Assembly (NCBI GenBank): GCA_023442945.1
Contig: JAEZWW010000117.1
Span: 62,001-126,000 of the forward strand
DNA from: Pseudomonadota bacterium
Lineage (GTDB): Bacteria; Pseudomonadota; Gammaproteobacteria; Burkholderiales; Burkholderiaceae_C
Reading direction: 5' to 3'
DNA length: 64,000 nucleotides
Shown: piece by piece, positions 50,912-59,747 of the stretch
How the letters are laid out: the number at the start of each line of letters is the position of its first letter
Position numbering within the stretch: the first letter of the stretch is position 1
The notes under the pieces: generated by a model
Told to the model about the DNA's origin: nothing
The model's input: the letters and a program-made list of their open reading frames with translations, nothing else
Databases searched by the model: none
Made by a program: the position numbers and the translations under genes

Positions 50912-51367
50912 ATGTCGCTTCGTCTGACCCCCGCCACCAGCGCCGCGCTGCTCGCCGCCCTGATGTTGGCCGCCTGCACCACCGGCCCGTCGAAGGCGCC
51001 GCCGGCCTCGCCCCCCACCTCGACCGCGCCGCTGCCGCCCGCGCCGGTGTACCCGGCGCCCGCACCGCCGCCCGTGGCCCAGCCGGGGCCGATGGTGATC
51101 CCCGTGCCGCTGCCGCCCCTGCTGCACAAGCGCACGCAGTCGGCGCTGCGCCTGCAGCCGCAGCAGATCTACACGCTCAACTACGAAGGCAAGCGCGCGT
51201 TTTACGTGGTTGAAGGCTGCTGCGACCGCATGAACACCTTGCACGACGCGGCCGGTTACGCCCAGTGCGCGCCCACCGGCGGCATCACCGGCAAGGGCGA
51301 CCGCCGCTGCCCCGCGCCCCTGCCCCCGCGCGACCAAATGCAGCTGGTGTGGGAGCGGGCGAAGTAG
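50912..51367 (+). CDS. Small proline-rich lipoprotein
   Basis: 151 residues. Signal with lipobox ALLAALMLAACTTG (Cys at about residue 22), a long Pro-rich linker (PPPVAQPGPMVIPVPLPP) and a C-terminal domain with paired cysteines (VVEGCCDRMNTLHDAAGYAQ, CAPTGGITGKGDRRCPAPLP). This is the type of small outer-membrane lipoprotein commonly annotated hypothetical. 29 bp after DUF1272. Confidence 0.75.
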   Translation: MSLRLTPATSAALLAALMLAACTTGPSKAPPASPPTSTAPLPPAPVYPAPAPPPVAQPGPMVIPVPLPPLLHKRTQSALRLQPQQIYTLNYEGKRAFYVVEGCCDRMNTLHDAAGYAQCAPTGGITGKGDRRCPAPLPPRDQMQLVWERAK

Positions 51368-51427
51368 GCGTTGACCGCTCTGCTGGCGCGCTCGGCATGG
51401 GCCGCGCCAGCGAAGCCTGGATGCTTC

Positions 51428-51480
51428 GAATTCGATAGCTGGCTGCGCAGGTGGTTGTAGGGCTGCAGGGCTGTTCGATG
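51428..51480 (+). repeat. Family A dispersed repeat, copy 18 (array unit 1)
   Basis: GAATTCGATAGCTGGCTGCG then CAGGTGGTTGTAGGGCTGCA and GGGCTGTTCGATGCC. The first arm dyad is mutated. Confidence 0.85.
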
Positions 51481-51526
51481 CCAAGAAATGGCCAGAGCGG
51501 GCAGTGCGGCCTGGGCGACCCTCTTT

Positions 51527-51590
51527 GCTCTTGTTGTTGTAGCTGCCCCGCGCAGGTGGTTGTAGGGGCAGCAGCCGAATGGCTTCAAAA
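51527..51590 (+). repeat. Family A dispersed repeat, copy 19 (array unit 2)
   Basis: GCTCTTGTTGTTGTAGC, TGCCCCGCGCAGGTGGTTG, TAGGGGCAGCAGCCGAATGG, CTTCAAAA. Complete except for mismatches. Confidence 0.85.
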
Positions 51591-51619
51591 CTCAGGGGCA
51601 GGTGCCCTGTGGTCGATTT

Positions 51620-51684
51620 TGCTCTGCTTTGTATAGCTGACCGCGCTGGTGGCTGTAGGGCTGGAGCCTGATTCGGCCTGAATG
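51620..51684 (+). repeat. Family A dispersed repeat, copy 20 (array unit 3)
   Basis: GCTCTGCTTTGTATAGC, TGACCGCGCTGGTGGCTGTA, GGGCTGGAGCCTGATTCGGC, CTGAATG. Complete; the right end forms GGAGCCTGATTCGGCCT. Confidence 0.85.
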
Positions 51685-51710
51685 TCAGCGGGCCAGGCCC
51701 CGAGCCACCC

Positions 51711-52799
51711 TCACAGCACGCGGTTGAACCACCACATCGACAGTCCGCCCGCCAGCAGCGCCAGCAGGGCGCCGGCCAGGGCGAACAGGGCGGACACCTC
51801 GGTCTCTTTCTTTTCCAGCGTCAGGCGGCTGGACAGGCTTTCGTACACCTTCTGCAGGTCCTGCGCGGTGCCGGCGTAGTAGTACTCGGCCGCGGTTTTC
51901 TGGGCGATGGCTTTCAGGGTTTCCTCGTCCAGGCGCACGCGCATGGACCAGCCTTCAAAGCCGATGGTTTCGCCATCCACCGTGCCGATGCCCACGGTGT
52001 AGACCTTCACGCCGCGGTCGGCCGCCATCTTGGCGGCTTCGACCGGGTCGACGCCGGTGGTGCGCTGGCCGTCGGTCAGCATGATGACGGCGGCCGACGT
52101 GTACGAGCCCGGCGGCACCGGGATGAATTCCTTTTGCGAGGGCGGCGCCTGGTCCAGCGGGCGGCCCATGGCGCGCGCGCGGTCAAAGCTGAGCTGCTGC
52201 AGCTCAATGCCCGCGTTGGGGAACAGCGTGGCCAGCGAGATGACGATGGCGTTGCCCGTGGCCGTGGCGCGCTGCAACTGAAAACGGTCGATGGCGGTGA
52301 CCAGGTCGTCTCGGTTCAGCGTCGGCAACTGCGCCACCTGGGCCGAGCCGGCAAAGGCGACCACGCCCACCTTCACGTCGCGCGGCAGGTTCTTCAGAAA
52401 GGCCTTGGCCGCGTTCTGCGCCGCCACCAGGCGGTTGGGCTCGACGTCGGCGGCGCGCATGCTGCCGGACACGTCCATCGCCAGGATGATGGTCTGCTGG
52501 TTGGAGGGCAGGGCGATCAGCGCCACCGGCCGCGCGCTGGCCAGCATCAGCGCCGTCAGCGCCCCCAGCATGAGCAGCGGCGGCACATGGCGGCGCCAGC
52601 CCACGCGCCCGCCCGCTTCCTTGACGATGGCCAGGCTGGCGTAGCGCACGGCCAGCTTTTTCTTGCGCCGCAGCAGCCACAGGTACAGCAGCACCAGCAG
52701 CGGCAACAGCAGCAGCAGCCACAACAGCTGCGGCCACAGGAACTGCGGCTGGGGCAGGCCTTGGGGCCAGTGCAGGAAGGCGGGCCAGGTCAGGTTCAT
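51711..52799 (-). CDS. VWA domain membrane protein (BatA-like)
   Basis: 362 residues. N-terminal helices (FLWPQLLWLLLLLPLLVLLY and HVPPLLMLGALTALMLASAR), then a von Willebrand A domain with an intact MIDAS (LAMDVSGSMRA, and later TATGNAIV and MLTDGQRTTGVD) and a C-terminal helix (ALFALAGALLALLAGGLSMW). Together with DUF58 and MoxR it forms the standard MoxR-associated set, thought to act as a chaperone-like module in envelope stress. It overlaps the DUF58 gene in ATGA. Confidence 0.92.
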   Translation of the reverse strand: MNLTWPAFLHWPQGLPQPQFLWPQLLWLLLLLPLLVLLYLWLLRRKKKLAVRYASLAIVKEAGGRVGWRRHVPPLLMLGALTALMLASARPVALIALPSNQQTIILAMDVSGSMRAADVEPNRLVAAQNAAKAFLKNLPRDVKVGVVAFAGSAQVAQLPTLNRDDLVTAIDRFQLQRATATGNAIVISLATLFPNAGIELQQLSFDRARAMGRPLDQAPPSQKEFIPVPPGSYTSAAVIMLTDGQRTTGVDPVEAAKMAADRGVKVYTVGIGTVDGETIGFEGWSMRVRLDEETLKAIAQKTAAEYYYAGTAQDLQKVYESLSSRLTLEKKETEVSALFALAGALLALLAGGLSMWWFNRVL

Positions 52800-53851
52800 G
52801 GGGCGACTCGCACACGGCCATTGTCGCGCGAATGCGCCGTGCGGCGCAGGTGTTGGGGCAGACCGCCGCCGCTGGACGCGCGCGTGCGTTGGCGGCGCAG
52901 CTCGGCAAAGCGCATCACGGCCTGGGTCAGGTCGTCTTCGGTGGACAGCTCCAGCGTATCGACGCCCGCGTGCGCCAGTGCGGCGTGCAGCGCGCCCTCA
53001 CGCTCGGCGGCAAGGGCGGCAAAGCGGCGGCGGAAGGCGGGGTCGTGCGTGTCGACCAGCAGGTCTTCACCCGTTTCGGCGTCGCGCAGGGTGATCAGGC
53101 CCAGATCGGGCAGGTCCTGCTCCAGCGGGTCTGTCAGGCGCACGGCGACGACCTCGTGGCGCAGGGCGAGCTGGGCCAGCGGCTTCTCCCACCCCGGTTC
53201 GCTGATGAAGTCCGACACCACGAACACGGTCGAGCGGCGGCGGATGCTGTTCGCCCCCGCCAGCAGCAGATCGGCCAGGCGCGTGGCCCCCCCGGCAGCG
53301 CCGGCCGCGTCCGGCCGGTTCTGGATGCTGTGCAGCAGGTGCAGCACATGCTGGCGGCCGCTGCGCGCGGGCAGCAGGCGGTCGACGCCTGCGCCGTACA
53401 GCAGCGCGCCGACGCGGTTGCCGCGGCGCGTGAGCAAACGCGCCAGCACCGCCACAAATTCGGCCGACACGTGGCGCTTGCGCTGCTGGCCCGAGCCGAA
53501 GTCGACCGACGGGCTCAGGTCCAGCAGAAACCACGCCGCCATCTCGCGGTCTTCGGTGAACACGCGCACGTGCGGCTGCTGCAAGCGCGCGGTGACGTTC
53601 CAGTCGATGTGCCGCACGTCGTCGTGCAACTGGTATTCGCGCAGGTCCGCCAGATCCAGCCCGGCGCCGCGCATCAGCGTGCGGTAGTCGCCCATCAGCA
53701 CCCCGTCCAGGCGCTTCAGCACCGTCCATTCCAGCCGCCGCAGCACGCGTTCGGCCTGCCCATGCACCGGCGCCGTCGCCACCGTCCCGCGCGGCGGGTT
53801 GGGCACGGCGTGGGGTGCGGGGGCAGGGGACTTGCGGCGGAACCAGGTCAT
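52796..53851 (-). CDS. DUF58 domain protein of the MoxR cluster
   Basis: 351 residues. The DUF58 signature is LREYQLHDDVRHIDWNVTAR with VFTEDREMAAWFLLDLSPSV (MIDAS-like DLSPS), so it has a degenerate VWA fold. Cytoplasmic by lack of helices. It is placed between moxR (upstream, 54011) and the VWA gene (downstream), coupled to the latter. No fixed biochemical function is known. Confidence 0.92.
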   Translation of the reverse strand: MTWFRRKSPAPAPHAVPNPPRGTVATAPVHGQAERVLRRLEWTVLKRLDGVLMGDYRTLMRGAGLDLADLREYQLHDDVRHIDWNVTARLQQPHVRVFTEDREMAAWFLLDLSPSVDFGSGQQRKRHVSAEFVAVLARLLTRRGNRVGALLYGAGVDRLLPARSGRQHVLHLLHSIQNRPDAAGAAGGATRLADLLLAGANSIRRRSTVFVVSDFISEPGWEKPLAQLALRHEVVAVRLTDPLEQDLPDLGLITLRDAETGEDLLVDTHDPAFRRRFAALAAEREGALHAALAHAGVDTLELSTEDDLTQAVMRFAELRRQRTRASSGGGLPQHLRRTAHSRDNGRVRVAP

Positions 53852-53947
53852 GGTCAGCCTCTCACCACTTCAGGCCGGAAAGTCGCCGACCACCGTGGCG
53901 CCTGCCCGCCAAGCAGAGGCCGTGGCCGGACCTGCGCCGGCCACTGG

Positions 53948-54003
53948 CCTCGTCCCCCTCCCAACGGAGAGGGGGAAGGCGCCGCAGGCGACTCAGGGGG
54001 TGC
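53948..54003. repeat. GC-rich repeat in the moxR-DUF58 gap (family B-like)
   Basis: CGTCCCCCTCCCAACGGAGA, GGGGGAAGGCGCCGCAGGCG, ACTCAGGGGGTGC. The CCCCTCCC-AAC-GGAGAGGGGG part is a strong inverted repeat. Related to but not identical with the recJ insert. Confidence 0.55.
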
Positions 54004-54010
54004 ATCTTGT

Positions 54011-55030
54011 TCACGCTGCCAGTTGATCATGCGCCATCGGCTTGGGCGGCGGCGGCACCTTGGCCATCAGGCGCAGCACGACGTGGTCGGGGTTTAGGCC
54101 TTCGGACAGCGCCTCATACGACAGCACCAGGCGGTGGCGCAGCACGTCCGGCGCCAAATCGCTCATGTCCTCCGGCAGCGCGTAGGTGCGCCCGCGCATC
54201 ATGGCCAGCGCCTTGGCGCCTTCGATCAGGCCGATGGTGGCGCGCGGACTGGCGCCGTAGCTGAGCATGGGCTCCAGCTCCTTCAGGCCGACGTTCACGG
54301 GCGAACGCGTGGCCGCCACCAGCTTGACGGCGTACTGCACCAGCGACGGGTCGACATACACGCGCTGGCACTGGCGCTGCAGCTCGGCCAGCTGGTCCAT
54401 GCTGGCGACCGGGTTCACGTCGATGCGCGGGCCCGTCACGCGCTGGGCGATGACGAACTCTTCTTCCTCCGTTGGGTAGTCGACCAGCACTTTCATCATG
54501 AAGCGGTCGACCTGCGCCTCGGGCAGCGGGTAGGTGCCTTCGGTTTCGATCGGGTTTTGCGTGGCCATGACCAGGAAGGGCTCGGGCACGGCGTGCGTCT
54601 GTCCGGCAATGGTCACCTGCCGCTCCTGCATCACCTCCAGCAGCGCGCTTTGCACCTTGGCCGGTGCGCGGTTGATCTCGTCGGCCAGCAGCAGGTGGGT
54701 GAAGACCGGGCCCAGCGCGGTGCTGAAGTCGCCCGTCTTCTGGTTGAAGATGCGCGTGCCCACCAGGTCGGCCGGCACCAGGTCGGGCGTGAACTGCACG
54801 CGCCGGAACTGCCCTTGCAGCACCTGCGCCAGCGTCTTCACCGTCAGCGTCTTGGCCAGGCCCGGCACGCCTTCGACCAGCAGGTGCCCGCCGGCCAGCA
54901 GCGCCACCATCATGCGTTCCAAAAAGCGGTCCTGCCCGACCACCACGCGCTTGACTTCGTAGAGGATCTGCTCCATCAGCTCGGCCGTGCCGGGGTTGAG
55001 CGAAAAACGGCTGTCGTCGTTGCTGGTCAT
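54011..55030 (-). CDS. MoxR family AAA+ ATPase
   Basis: 339 residues from the ATG at 55030 (MTSNDDSRFSLNPGTAELME). Walker A is GVPGLAKTLTVKTLAQVL, Walker B LLLADEINRAPAKVQSALLE, sensor 1 FLVMATQNPIETEGTYPLPE. The chaperone-like MoxR ATPase acts with DUF58 and VWA proteins, activating or assembling client proteins. The start codon is inside a short family A-like sequence (GGAGCTGCCTGCGCATG). Confidence 0.94.
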   Translation of the reverse strand: MTSNDDSRFSLNPGTAELMEQILYEVKRVVVGQDRFLERMMVALLAGGHLLVEGVPGLAKTLTVKTLAQVLQGQFRRVQFTPDLVPADLVGTRIFNQKTGDFSTALGPVFTHLLLADEINRAPAKVQSALLEVMQERQVTIAGQTHAVPEPFLVMATQNPIETEGTYPLPEAQVDRFMMKVLVDYPTEEEEFVIAQRVTGPRIDVNPVASMDQLAELQRQCQRVYVDPSLVQYAVKLVAATRSPVNVGLKELEPMLSYGASPRATIGLIEGAKALAMMRGRTYALPEDMSDLAPDVLRHRLVLSYEALSEGLNPDHVVLRLMAKVPPPPKPMAHDQLAA

Positions 55031-55049
55031 GCGCAGGCAGCTCCGAAAA
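55025..55049 (-). repeat. Partial family A-like repeat at the moxR start
   Basis: TGGTCATGCGCAGGCAGCTC then CGAAAA, matching only the AGCTGCCTGCGCA core. It carries both the GGAG and the ATG of moxR when read on the minus strand. Confidence 0.45.
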
Positions 55050-55106
55050 AGTGAGTAAACAAGAAGGCGGACGCCGCCGCAGACGTTGGCTTGAAGCGCT
55101 GCATTT

Positions 55107-56069
55107 TTAGAACGGTGGTTGACCGGCCGCGGCGGCCGCGTTTTCAATCGGCACGGCAAAGCCGATGCCCAAGAATGTGCGCGCCGACGTCGGGTTCAGG
55201 ATCGCCGTCACGATGCCGACCACCTGGCCGTCCATGGTGACCAGCGGGCCACCCGAATTGCCGGGGTTGGCGGCGGCGTCGAACTGGATCAGGTTGCTCA
55301 TCTGCTGGCCGCCTTCGGGCGAGCGAAAGCCGCGCTTCAGGCCCGACACCACACCTGCCGACACGGAAGGGCCGATGCCGAACGGGAAGCCGATCGCCAC
55401 CACCTCGTCGCCCGGCATCAGGTCGGCGGTGGAGCGCATGGTGGCGGCCTGCAGGTCGTCCGGCAGCTTTTGCGCGCGCAGCACGGCCAGGTCGTTTTCG
55501 GGCTGGATGTTGACGATGCCGGCCGGGCTTTCCAGCCCGTCGGCAAAAGTGACGGTGATGCTTTCGGCGCCCTGCACCACGTGCAGGTTGGTCAGGATGG
55601 TGCCGTTGTCGATGATGACCACACCGCTGCCCACACCCTTGCCCAGTTCGCTGTGGCCTTTGCGGTCCTTGCGGCCGGGCAAGGTGCCTTCGACCCGCAC
55701 CAGCGACGGCCCCACCGCGGCGGCGGCGCGCGCGGCCTGCGACGGCAGCGTCTTGGTCGTCAACGTGTGCATGACGGCGGCGTTGATGTCGTCCTGCGTC
55801 AGCTTGCGCGCGGGCGCTTTGCCCCAGGGGCCACCCGGCCACAGGAGGGCAGCGCCCAGCAGCGCGATGGCCGCCCACAGCAGCGACGGGTGGGCCAGCG
55901 CCCGGGCCAGGCGCGCGCGGCGGGTGGCGAGCGCAGGGGCGTCGCTGGCCTGCGGCGCTGGGCCGGGCGCTGCACCGGCTGCACCGGCTGCACCGGCCAC
56001 TGGCCGATTGGCCGCATCATCGGCGGCAGGGCGGTTGGGAGAGCGGCTGTAGAGCGCGGGTCGACGCAT
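55107..56069 (-). CDS. Trypsin-like (S1C, HtrA-type) serine protease without PDZ domain
   Basis: 320 residues from the ATG at 56069 with AGGGG upstream. One N-terminal anchor (AHPSLLWAAIALLGAALLW) places the protease in the periplasm. The catalytic triad is seen as His in TILTNLHVVQGAESITV, Asp in NIQPENDLAVLRAQ and Ser in AANPGNSGGPLVTM. No PDZ domain follows, so it is a short DegS/DegP relative and probably not a full HtrA. It is divergent from tatD. Confidence 0.9.
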   Translation of the reverse strand: MRRPALYSRSPNRPAADDAANRPVAGAAGAAGAAPGPAPQASDAPALATRRARLARALAHPSLLWAAIALLGAALLWPGGPWGKAPARKLTQDDINAAVMHTLTTKTLPSQAARAAAAVGPSLVRVEGTLPGRKDRKGHSELGKGVGSGVVIIDNGTILTNLHVVQGAESITVTFADGLESPAGIVNIQPENDLAVLRAQKLPDDLQAATMRSTADLMPGDEVVAIGFPFGIGPSVSAGVVSGLKRGFRSPEGGQQMSNLIQFDAAANPGNSGGPLVTMDGQVVGIVTAILNPTSARTFLGIGFAVPIENAAAAAGQPPF

Positions 56070-56175
56070 GGGCACACCCCTGACTTCGGGAAAACGTGGA
56101 CAGGCACACAGTAGCACGTTGGTGCCCATCGCGCGCCCCCAAAACCCTTCGGTGGGGCTCGGGCATGATCGGGCC

Positions 56176-57015
56176 ATGCCCGGCTGGATCGACACCCACT
56201 GCCACCTCGACGCGCCCGAGTTCGCGCCCGACGTCGACGCCGTGCGCGCCCGCGCCGCGCGCGAAGGCGTGGGCTTGTGCGTGATCCCGGCGGTGGAAGT
56301 GCCGGCTTTCGACGGCGCACGCGCCTTGGCGCAGCGCCTGGGCGACGGTTACGCGCTGGGCATCCACCCGCTGTACGTCGCGCGCGCGACGGGCGACGCC
56401 ATCGACCGGCTTGACGAGGCCTTGACCGCACACGCCGGCGATCCGCACCTGGTCGCCGTGGGCGAGATCGGCTTGGACTACTTCGTGCCCGAACTCACGC
56501 AAGGCCCGCTGCGCGAGCGGCAAGACGCCTTCTACCGCGCGCAACTGCGCCTGGCACGAAAGCACGGCCTGCCGGTGATCCTGCACGTGCGGCGATCGGT
56601 CGACCAGATCTTGAAGGGCGTGCGCGACATCGGCGTGCCCGGCGGCATCGCCCACGCCTTCAGCGGCAGCCGCCAGCAGGCGGACATCCTGGTCGGCATG
56701 GGCTTCAAGCTTGGCTTTGGCGGCGCCAGCACCTACGACCGCGCCACGCGCCTGCGCGCGCTGGCGGCCGATCTGCCGCCCGAAGCCATCGTCATGGAAA
56801 CCGACGCGCCCGACATCCCGCCGCACTGGCTGTACGCCACGGCCGAGCAACGCGCCGCCGGTCAGGCCCAGGGCCGCAACGAACCGGGCGAGCTGCCTCG
56901 CATCGCGCAAGTGCTGGCCGATCTGCGCGGCGAGCCCCTGGCCGACTGGCAGGCCACGACCACGGCCAACGCGCTGGCGGCGCTGCCTGGTTTGCAGCGA
57001 CTGGCGTGTGCCTAA
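56176..57015 (+). CDS. TatD family metal-dependent hydrolase
   Basis: 279 residues from the ATG at 56176, starting MPGWIDTHCHLDAPEFAPDV. The metal-ligand pattern HCHLD, GEIGLDY (Glu), HVRRSVDQILKGV, HAFSGSRQQAD and METDAPDIPPHW (Asp) is intact. Members are 3'-exonuclease/DNases or related hydrolases. The relation to DNA quality control is by family only. A family A copy follows the stop. Confidence 0.92.
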   Translation: MPGWIDTHCHLDAPEFAPDVDAVRARAAREGVGLCVIPAVEVPAFDGARALAQRLGDGYALGIHPLYVARATGDAIDRLDEALTAHAGDPHLVAVGEIGLDYFVPELTQGPLRERQDAFYRAQLRLARKHGLPVILHVRRSVDQILKGVRDIGVPGGIAHAFSGSRQQADILVGMGFKLGFGGASTYDRATRLRALAADLPPEAIVMETDAPDIPPHWLYATAEQRAAGQAQGRNEPGELPRIAQVLADLRGEPLADWQATTTANALAALPGLQRLACA

Positions 57016-57017
57016 TT

Positions 57018-57083
57018 CGCTTCAAAAATAATAGCTGCCTGCGCAGATAGCTGTGGGGCTGGCGGCCGAAAAGGCTTGAAAAC
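57018..57083 (+). repeat. Family A dispersed repeat, copy 21 (near full length)
   Basis: GCTTCAAAAATAATAGC, TGCCTGCGCAGATAGCTGTG, GGGCTGGCGGCCGAAAAGGC, TTGAAAA. One of the clearest copies; both ends present. Confidence 0.92.
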
Positions 57084-57243
57084 AGAGGTTCGGCGCAGTT
57101 CGGCTGGCACCGGTCCGTACCGGCGTGGCCGACCGCGCGCTGGCTGAACATTGGCGGTGTGCGGGTGTCTATCCCACTCCGCGCGCCACGTGGGCGCCAG
57201 CTCCGCTCGCGCCGCGCCGCCAGCGCGCCACAGGCCGCCGCCT

Positions 57244-58083
57244 TCAGCTGAAGCGCACGTCCAGCTGCCCCAGCGGCGCGCTGTAGCGCACCTGCCAGTG
57301 CTGGCAGGGGGCGACGGGCCAGGCGTCGGTCCAGGTGCCGGTGGTCACCACGTCGCCGGGCTGCACATCGGGTGCGCCGGGGCATTGGCGCAGCTCGGTC
57401 AGGAAGTGGTGCAGGGCCAGCAGCGGGTCGTCCAGCACGTTGGCGCCGCGGCCGGATTCTGCGGGTTGGCCGTCGGGGCCGAACAGGGTCAGCTCGGCGG
57501 CGGCCAGCTTGGCTTGCATGTCGGTGGCCGAGCCAGCGAAGTCGCGCACCGCGATGCGCGGGCCGACCAGCAGGCGCGCGTGCAGGCCGCCGTCGGCCAC
57601 GGTTTCGGCCACGGCGGCAAAGCGCCAGTTCGGGCGGTGGCTTTGCACGATCTCAACGCCGGGGGCCAGCCAATCCAGCGCGTCAAACAGCTGCGCCAGG
57701 TTGGCGCCGGCGGGCGGCGTGTGGCGGAAGGCGAAGACCAGCTCGGGCTCCAGCCGCGGCTCGCAGGTGGCGTGCAGGTCCAGCGTGCCGGCGCCTTGCG
57801 CGTCGGTGGCATGCAGCGTGCTGTCCCACACCGTGCCCCAGATCGGCGCGAACACTTGGTAGATCGGCCAGATGTTGCGGTTGGTGAAGCCGATCTTGAA
57901 GCCGCGCGGCCGCTCGCCCCGCGCCTGGCGCAGCGCGCGCAGGGCCAGGGCGGTTTGGTAGGCGGCGGGCACGTCGGTGAAGGCAGGCGTGGCGACGCTG
58001 GGCGGCCAGCGTTCGCCGCGGTCGGCCCAGGCCAGCAGCTGCTCGGCGCTGGGGACCTGGCCGGCGCCGGGCTCAGAGGCCAT
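57244..58083 (-). CDS. 2-keto-4-pentenoate hydratase family (FAH/MhpD-like)
   Basis: 279 residues. The MhpD-type motif is FKIGFTNRNIWPIYQVFAPI, followed by EPRLEPELVFAFRH (metal ligands Glu) and the C-terminal VQPGDVVTTGTWTDAWPVAP. It would add water to a 2-hydroxy-dienoate in aromatic or sugar-acid catabolism, but no pathway partners are nearby. It overlaps the upstream LOG gene by 11 bp. Confidence 0.85.
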   Translation of the reverse strand: MASEPGAGQVPSAEQLLAWADRGERWPPSVATPAFTDVPAAYQTALALRALRQARGERPRGFKIGFTNRNIWPIYQVFAPIWGTVWDSTLHATDAQGAGTLDLHATCEPRLEPELVFAFRHTPPAGANLAQLFDALDWLAPGVEIVQSHRPNWRFAAVAETVADGGLHARLLVGPRIAVRDFAGSATDMQAKLAAAELTLFGPDGQPAESGRGANVLDDPLLALHHFLTELRQCPGAPDVQPGDVVTTGTWTDAWPVAPCQHWQVRYSAPLGQLDVRFS

Positions 58084-58945
58084 AGAAGTTGCGCACCACG
58101 TCCCAGGCTTCTTGCGGCGTGTCGACCTTGTGGAACAGCTTCAGGTCTTCGGGCGAAATCGTGCCTTCGTCGATCATGGTGTCGAAGTGCAGCAGGCGAT
58201 CCCAGAACTCGCGCCCGACCAGCACGATCGGCACGGCGCGCACCTTGCGCGTTTGCACCAGGGTCAGCACTTCAAACAGCTCGTCCAGGGTGCCGAAGCC
58301 GCCCGGGAAGACCACCAGCGCCTGCGCCCGCATCAAGAAATGCATCTTGCGCAGCGCGAAGTAGTGGAACTTGAACGACAGCTCAGGCGTGATGTAGCGG
58401 TTGCCCGACTGTTCGTGCGGCAGCGTGATGTTCAGGCCGACCGAGGGCGCGCCCGCTTCCTGCGCGCCGCGGTTGGCCGCTTCCATGATGCCGGGGCCGC
58501 CACCGGTGCAGATATACAGACGGTCTTTGGGCGCTTGCGTCAGGCCGAAGCGCGCCACCAGTTGGGCGAATTCGCGCGCCTGGTCGTAGTACACGGCGGT
58601 GCGGCAGGCACGCTCGGCCAGGGCGATGGCGTGGGCGTCGCCCCCGGCCTGCGCGGCCTTCAGCGCTTCGTCGGCCACTTCGGGCGACACGAAGCGCGCG
58701 CTGCCGTAGACCACGATGGTGTGGTCGATGCCGGCTTCGGTCAGCGCCAGGTCGGGCTTGAGCAGCTCCAGCTGAAAGCGCACCCCGCGCGTTTCACGGC
58801 GCAGCAGGAATTCGGGGTCGGCAAAGGCCAGGCGGTAGGACGCGGGCTCCAGCGGCTCGCCGCGGTCGGCGTGCGCCTGCAACTCGGCCCAGGCGTCGGC
58901 CAGGGGGGAGCCGGTGCTTTGCTTGATGTTCTCAGTCGTTTCCAT
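58073..58945 (-). CDS. LOG family (TIGR00730) protein
   Basis: 290 residues. The nucleotide-binding signature GGGPGIMEAANRGAQEAGAP and PGGFGTLDELFEVLTLVQTR (the PGGxGTxxE motif) define the family, whose members are cytokinin-nucleoside phosphoribohydrolases or nucleotide 5'-monophosphate N-glycosidases. This is the longer bacterial type with an N-terminal extension (MRR-like region absent). Its substrate in bacteria is not settled. Confidence 0.9.
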   Translation of the reverse strand: METTENIKQSTGSPLADAWAELQAHADRGEPLEPASYRLAFADPEFLLRRETRGVRFQLELLKPDLALTEAGIDHTIVVYGSARFVSPEVADEALKAAQAGGDAHAIALAERACRTAVYYDQAREFAQLVARFGLTQAPKDRLYICTGGGPGIMEAANRGAQEAGAPSVGLNITLPHEQSGNRYITPELSFKFHYFALRKMHFLMRAQALVVFPGGFGTLDELFEVLTLVQTRKVRAVPIVLVGREFWDRLLHFDTMIDEGTISPEDLKLFHKVDTPQEAWDVVRNFYGL

Positions 58946-58995
58946 GGCGGCAGTTTAGGGGAAGGTGGTGCGGACTTTTGGCGTACACCCGGAAG

Positions 58996-59020
58996 TAAAA
59001 AAGGCTCCCGAAGGAGCCTT
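58996..59020 (-). terminator. Rho-independent terminator of efp
   Basis: On the minus strand, AAGGCTCC, TTCG and GGAGCCTT are followed by TTTTACTTCC. It is 38 bp past the efp stop. Confidence 0.85.
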
Positions 59021-59057
59021 TGGCGTGAGGGCAGAGCGGCGCGGCGCCGCCGCGCAC

Positions 59058-59612
59058 TCAGACGCGCTTGCGGTATTCGCCGGTGCGTGTGTCGATTTCG
59101 ATCTTGTCTTCCTGCGCGACGAACAGCGGCACAGCGACTTCGAAGCCGGTGGCGATCTTGGCGGGCTTTAGGACCTTGCCCGAGGTGTCGCCCTTGACGG
59201 CTGGCTCGGTCCAGGTGATTTCACGCACGATGGTGGTGGGCAGCTCGACCGAGATGGCCTTGCCGTCGTAGAACACCACTTCCACGGTCATGCCGTCTTC
59301 CAGGTAATTCAGCGCGTCGCCCATGTTTTCGGCTTCGACCTCGTACTGGTTGTACTCGCTGTCCATGAAGACGTACATCGGGTCGGCGAAGTAGGAGTAG
59401 GTGCACTCCTTGTGGTCCAGGATGACCTGGTCCATCTTGTCGTCGGCCTTGAACACCACTTCGGTGCCCATGTTGTTCAGCAGGGCCTTGAGCTTCATGC
59501 GCACGGTGGCGGCGCCGCGGCCACCGCGGGCGTATTCGGTCCGCAGGACGATCATCGGGTCCTTGCCGTGCATGATGACGTTGCCGGCGCGGATTTCCTG
59601 AGCGATTTTCAT
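59058..59612 (-). CDS. efp: Translation elongation factor P
   Basis: 184 residues. Domain I carries the target Arg32 in [20 protein letters not shown], so this is the arginine type modified by rhamnosylation, matching the adjacent earP. Domains II/III have [20 protein letters not shown] and the C-terminal [20 protein letters not shown]. It relieves ribosome stalling at polyproline; the window has several proline-rich proteins (5408-5953, 50912-51367). Separate transcription from earP is likely (135-bp gap). Confidence 0.97.
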   Translation of the reverse strand: MKIAQEIRAGNVIMHGKDPMIVLRTEYARGGRGAATVRMKLKALLNNMGTEVVFKADDKMDQVILDHKECTYSYFADPMYVFMDSEYNQYEVEAENMGDALNYLEDGMTVEVVFYDGKAISVELPTTIVREITWTEPAVKGDTSGKVLKPAKIATGFEVAVPLFVAQEDKIEIDTRTGEYRKRV

Positions 59613-59747
59613 GTGTGTGTCTTCCAGTCAGTGAAGGGAGCGTGAGGCCGCTCGTGCACCTGTCGAACTGAGGCTGGGCGCGCTGCGGCGTGGGGCGAAA
59701 GCGGCAGGTTGCGCGGGGCGCGGCCAGATTTCGCAAAGCCTTGAATT

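Larger units (their letters stand above)
51368..51710. other. Intergenic region with a triple array of family A repeats
   Basis: About 343 bp with no gene. From 51428 to 51684 it consists almost entirely of three family A copies in the same orientation, each separated by 35-45 bp. Confidence 0.8.

Noticed and set aside
51428..51684. CRISPR-like array
   Set aside because: Repeats are imperfect 55-65 bp elements that occur singly everywhere else, with only three units; there are no cas genes.
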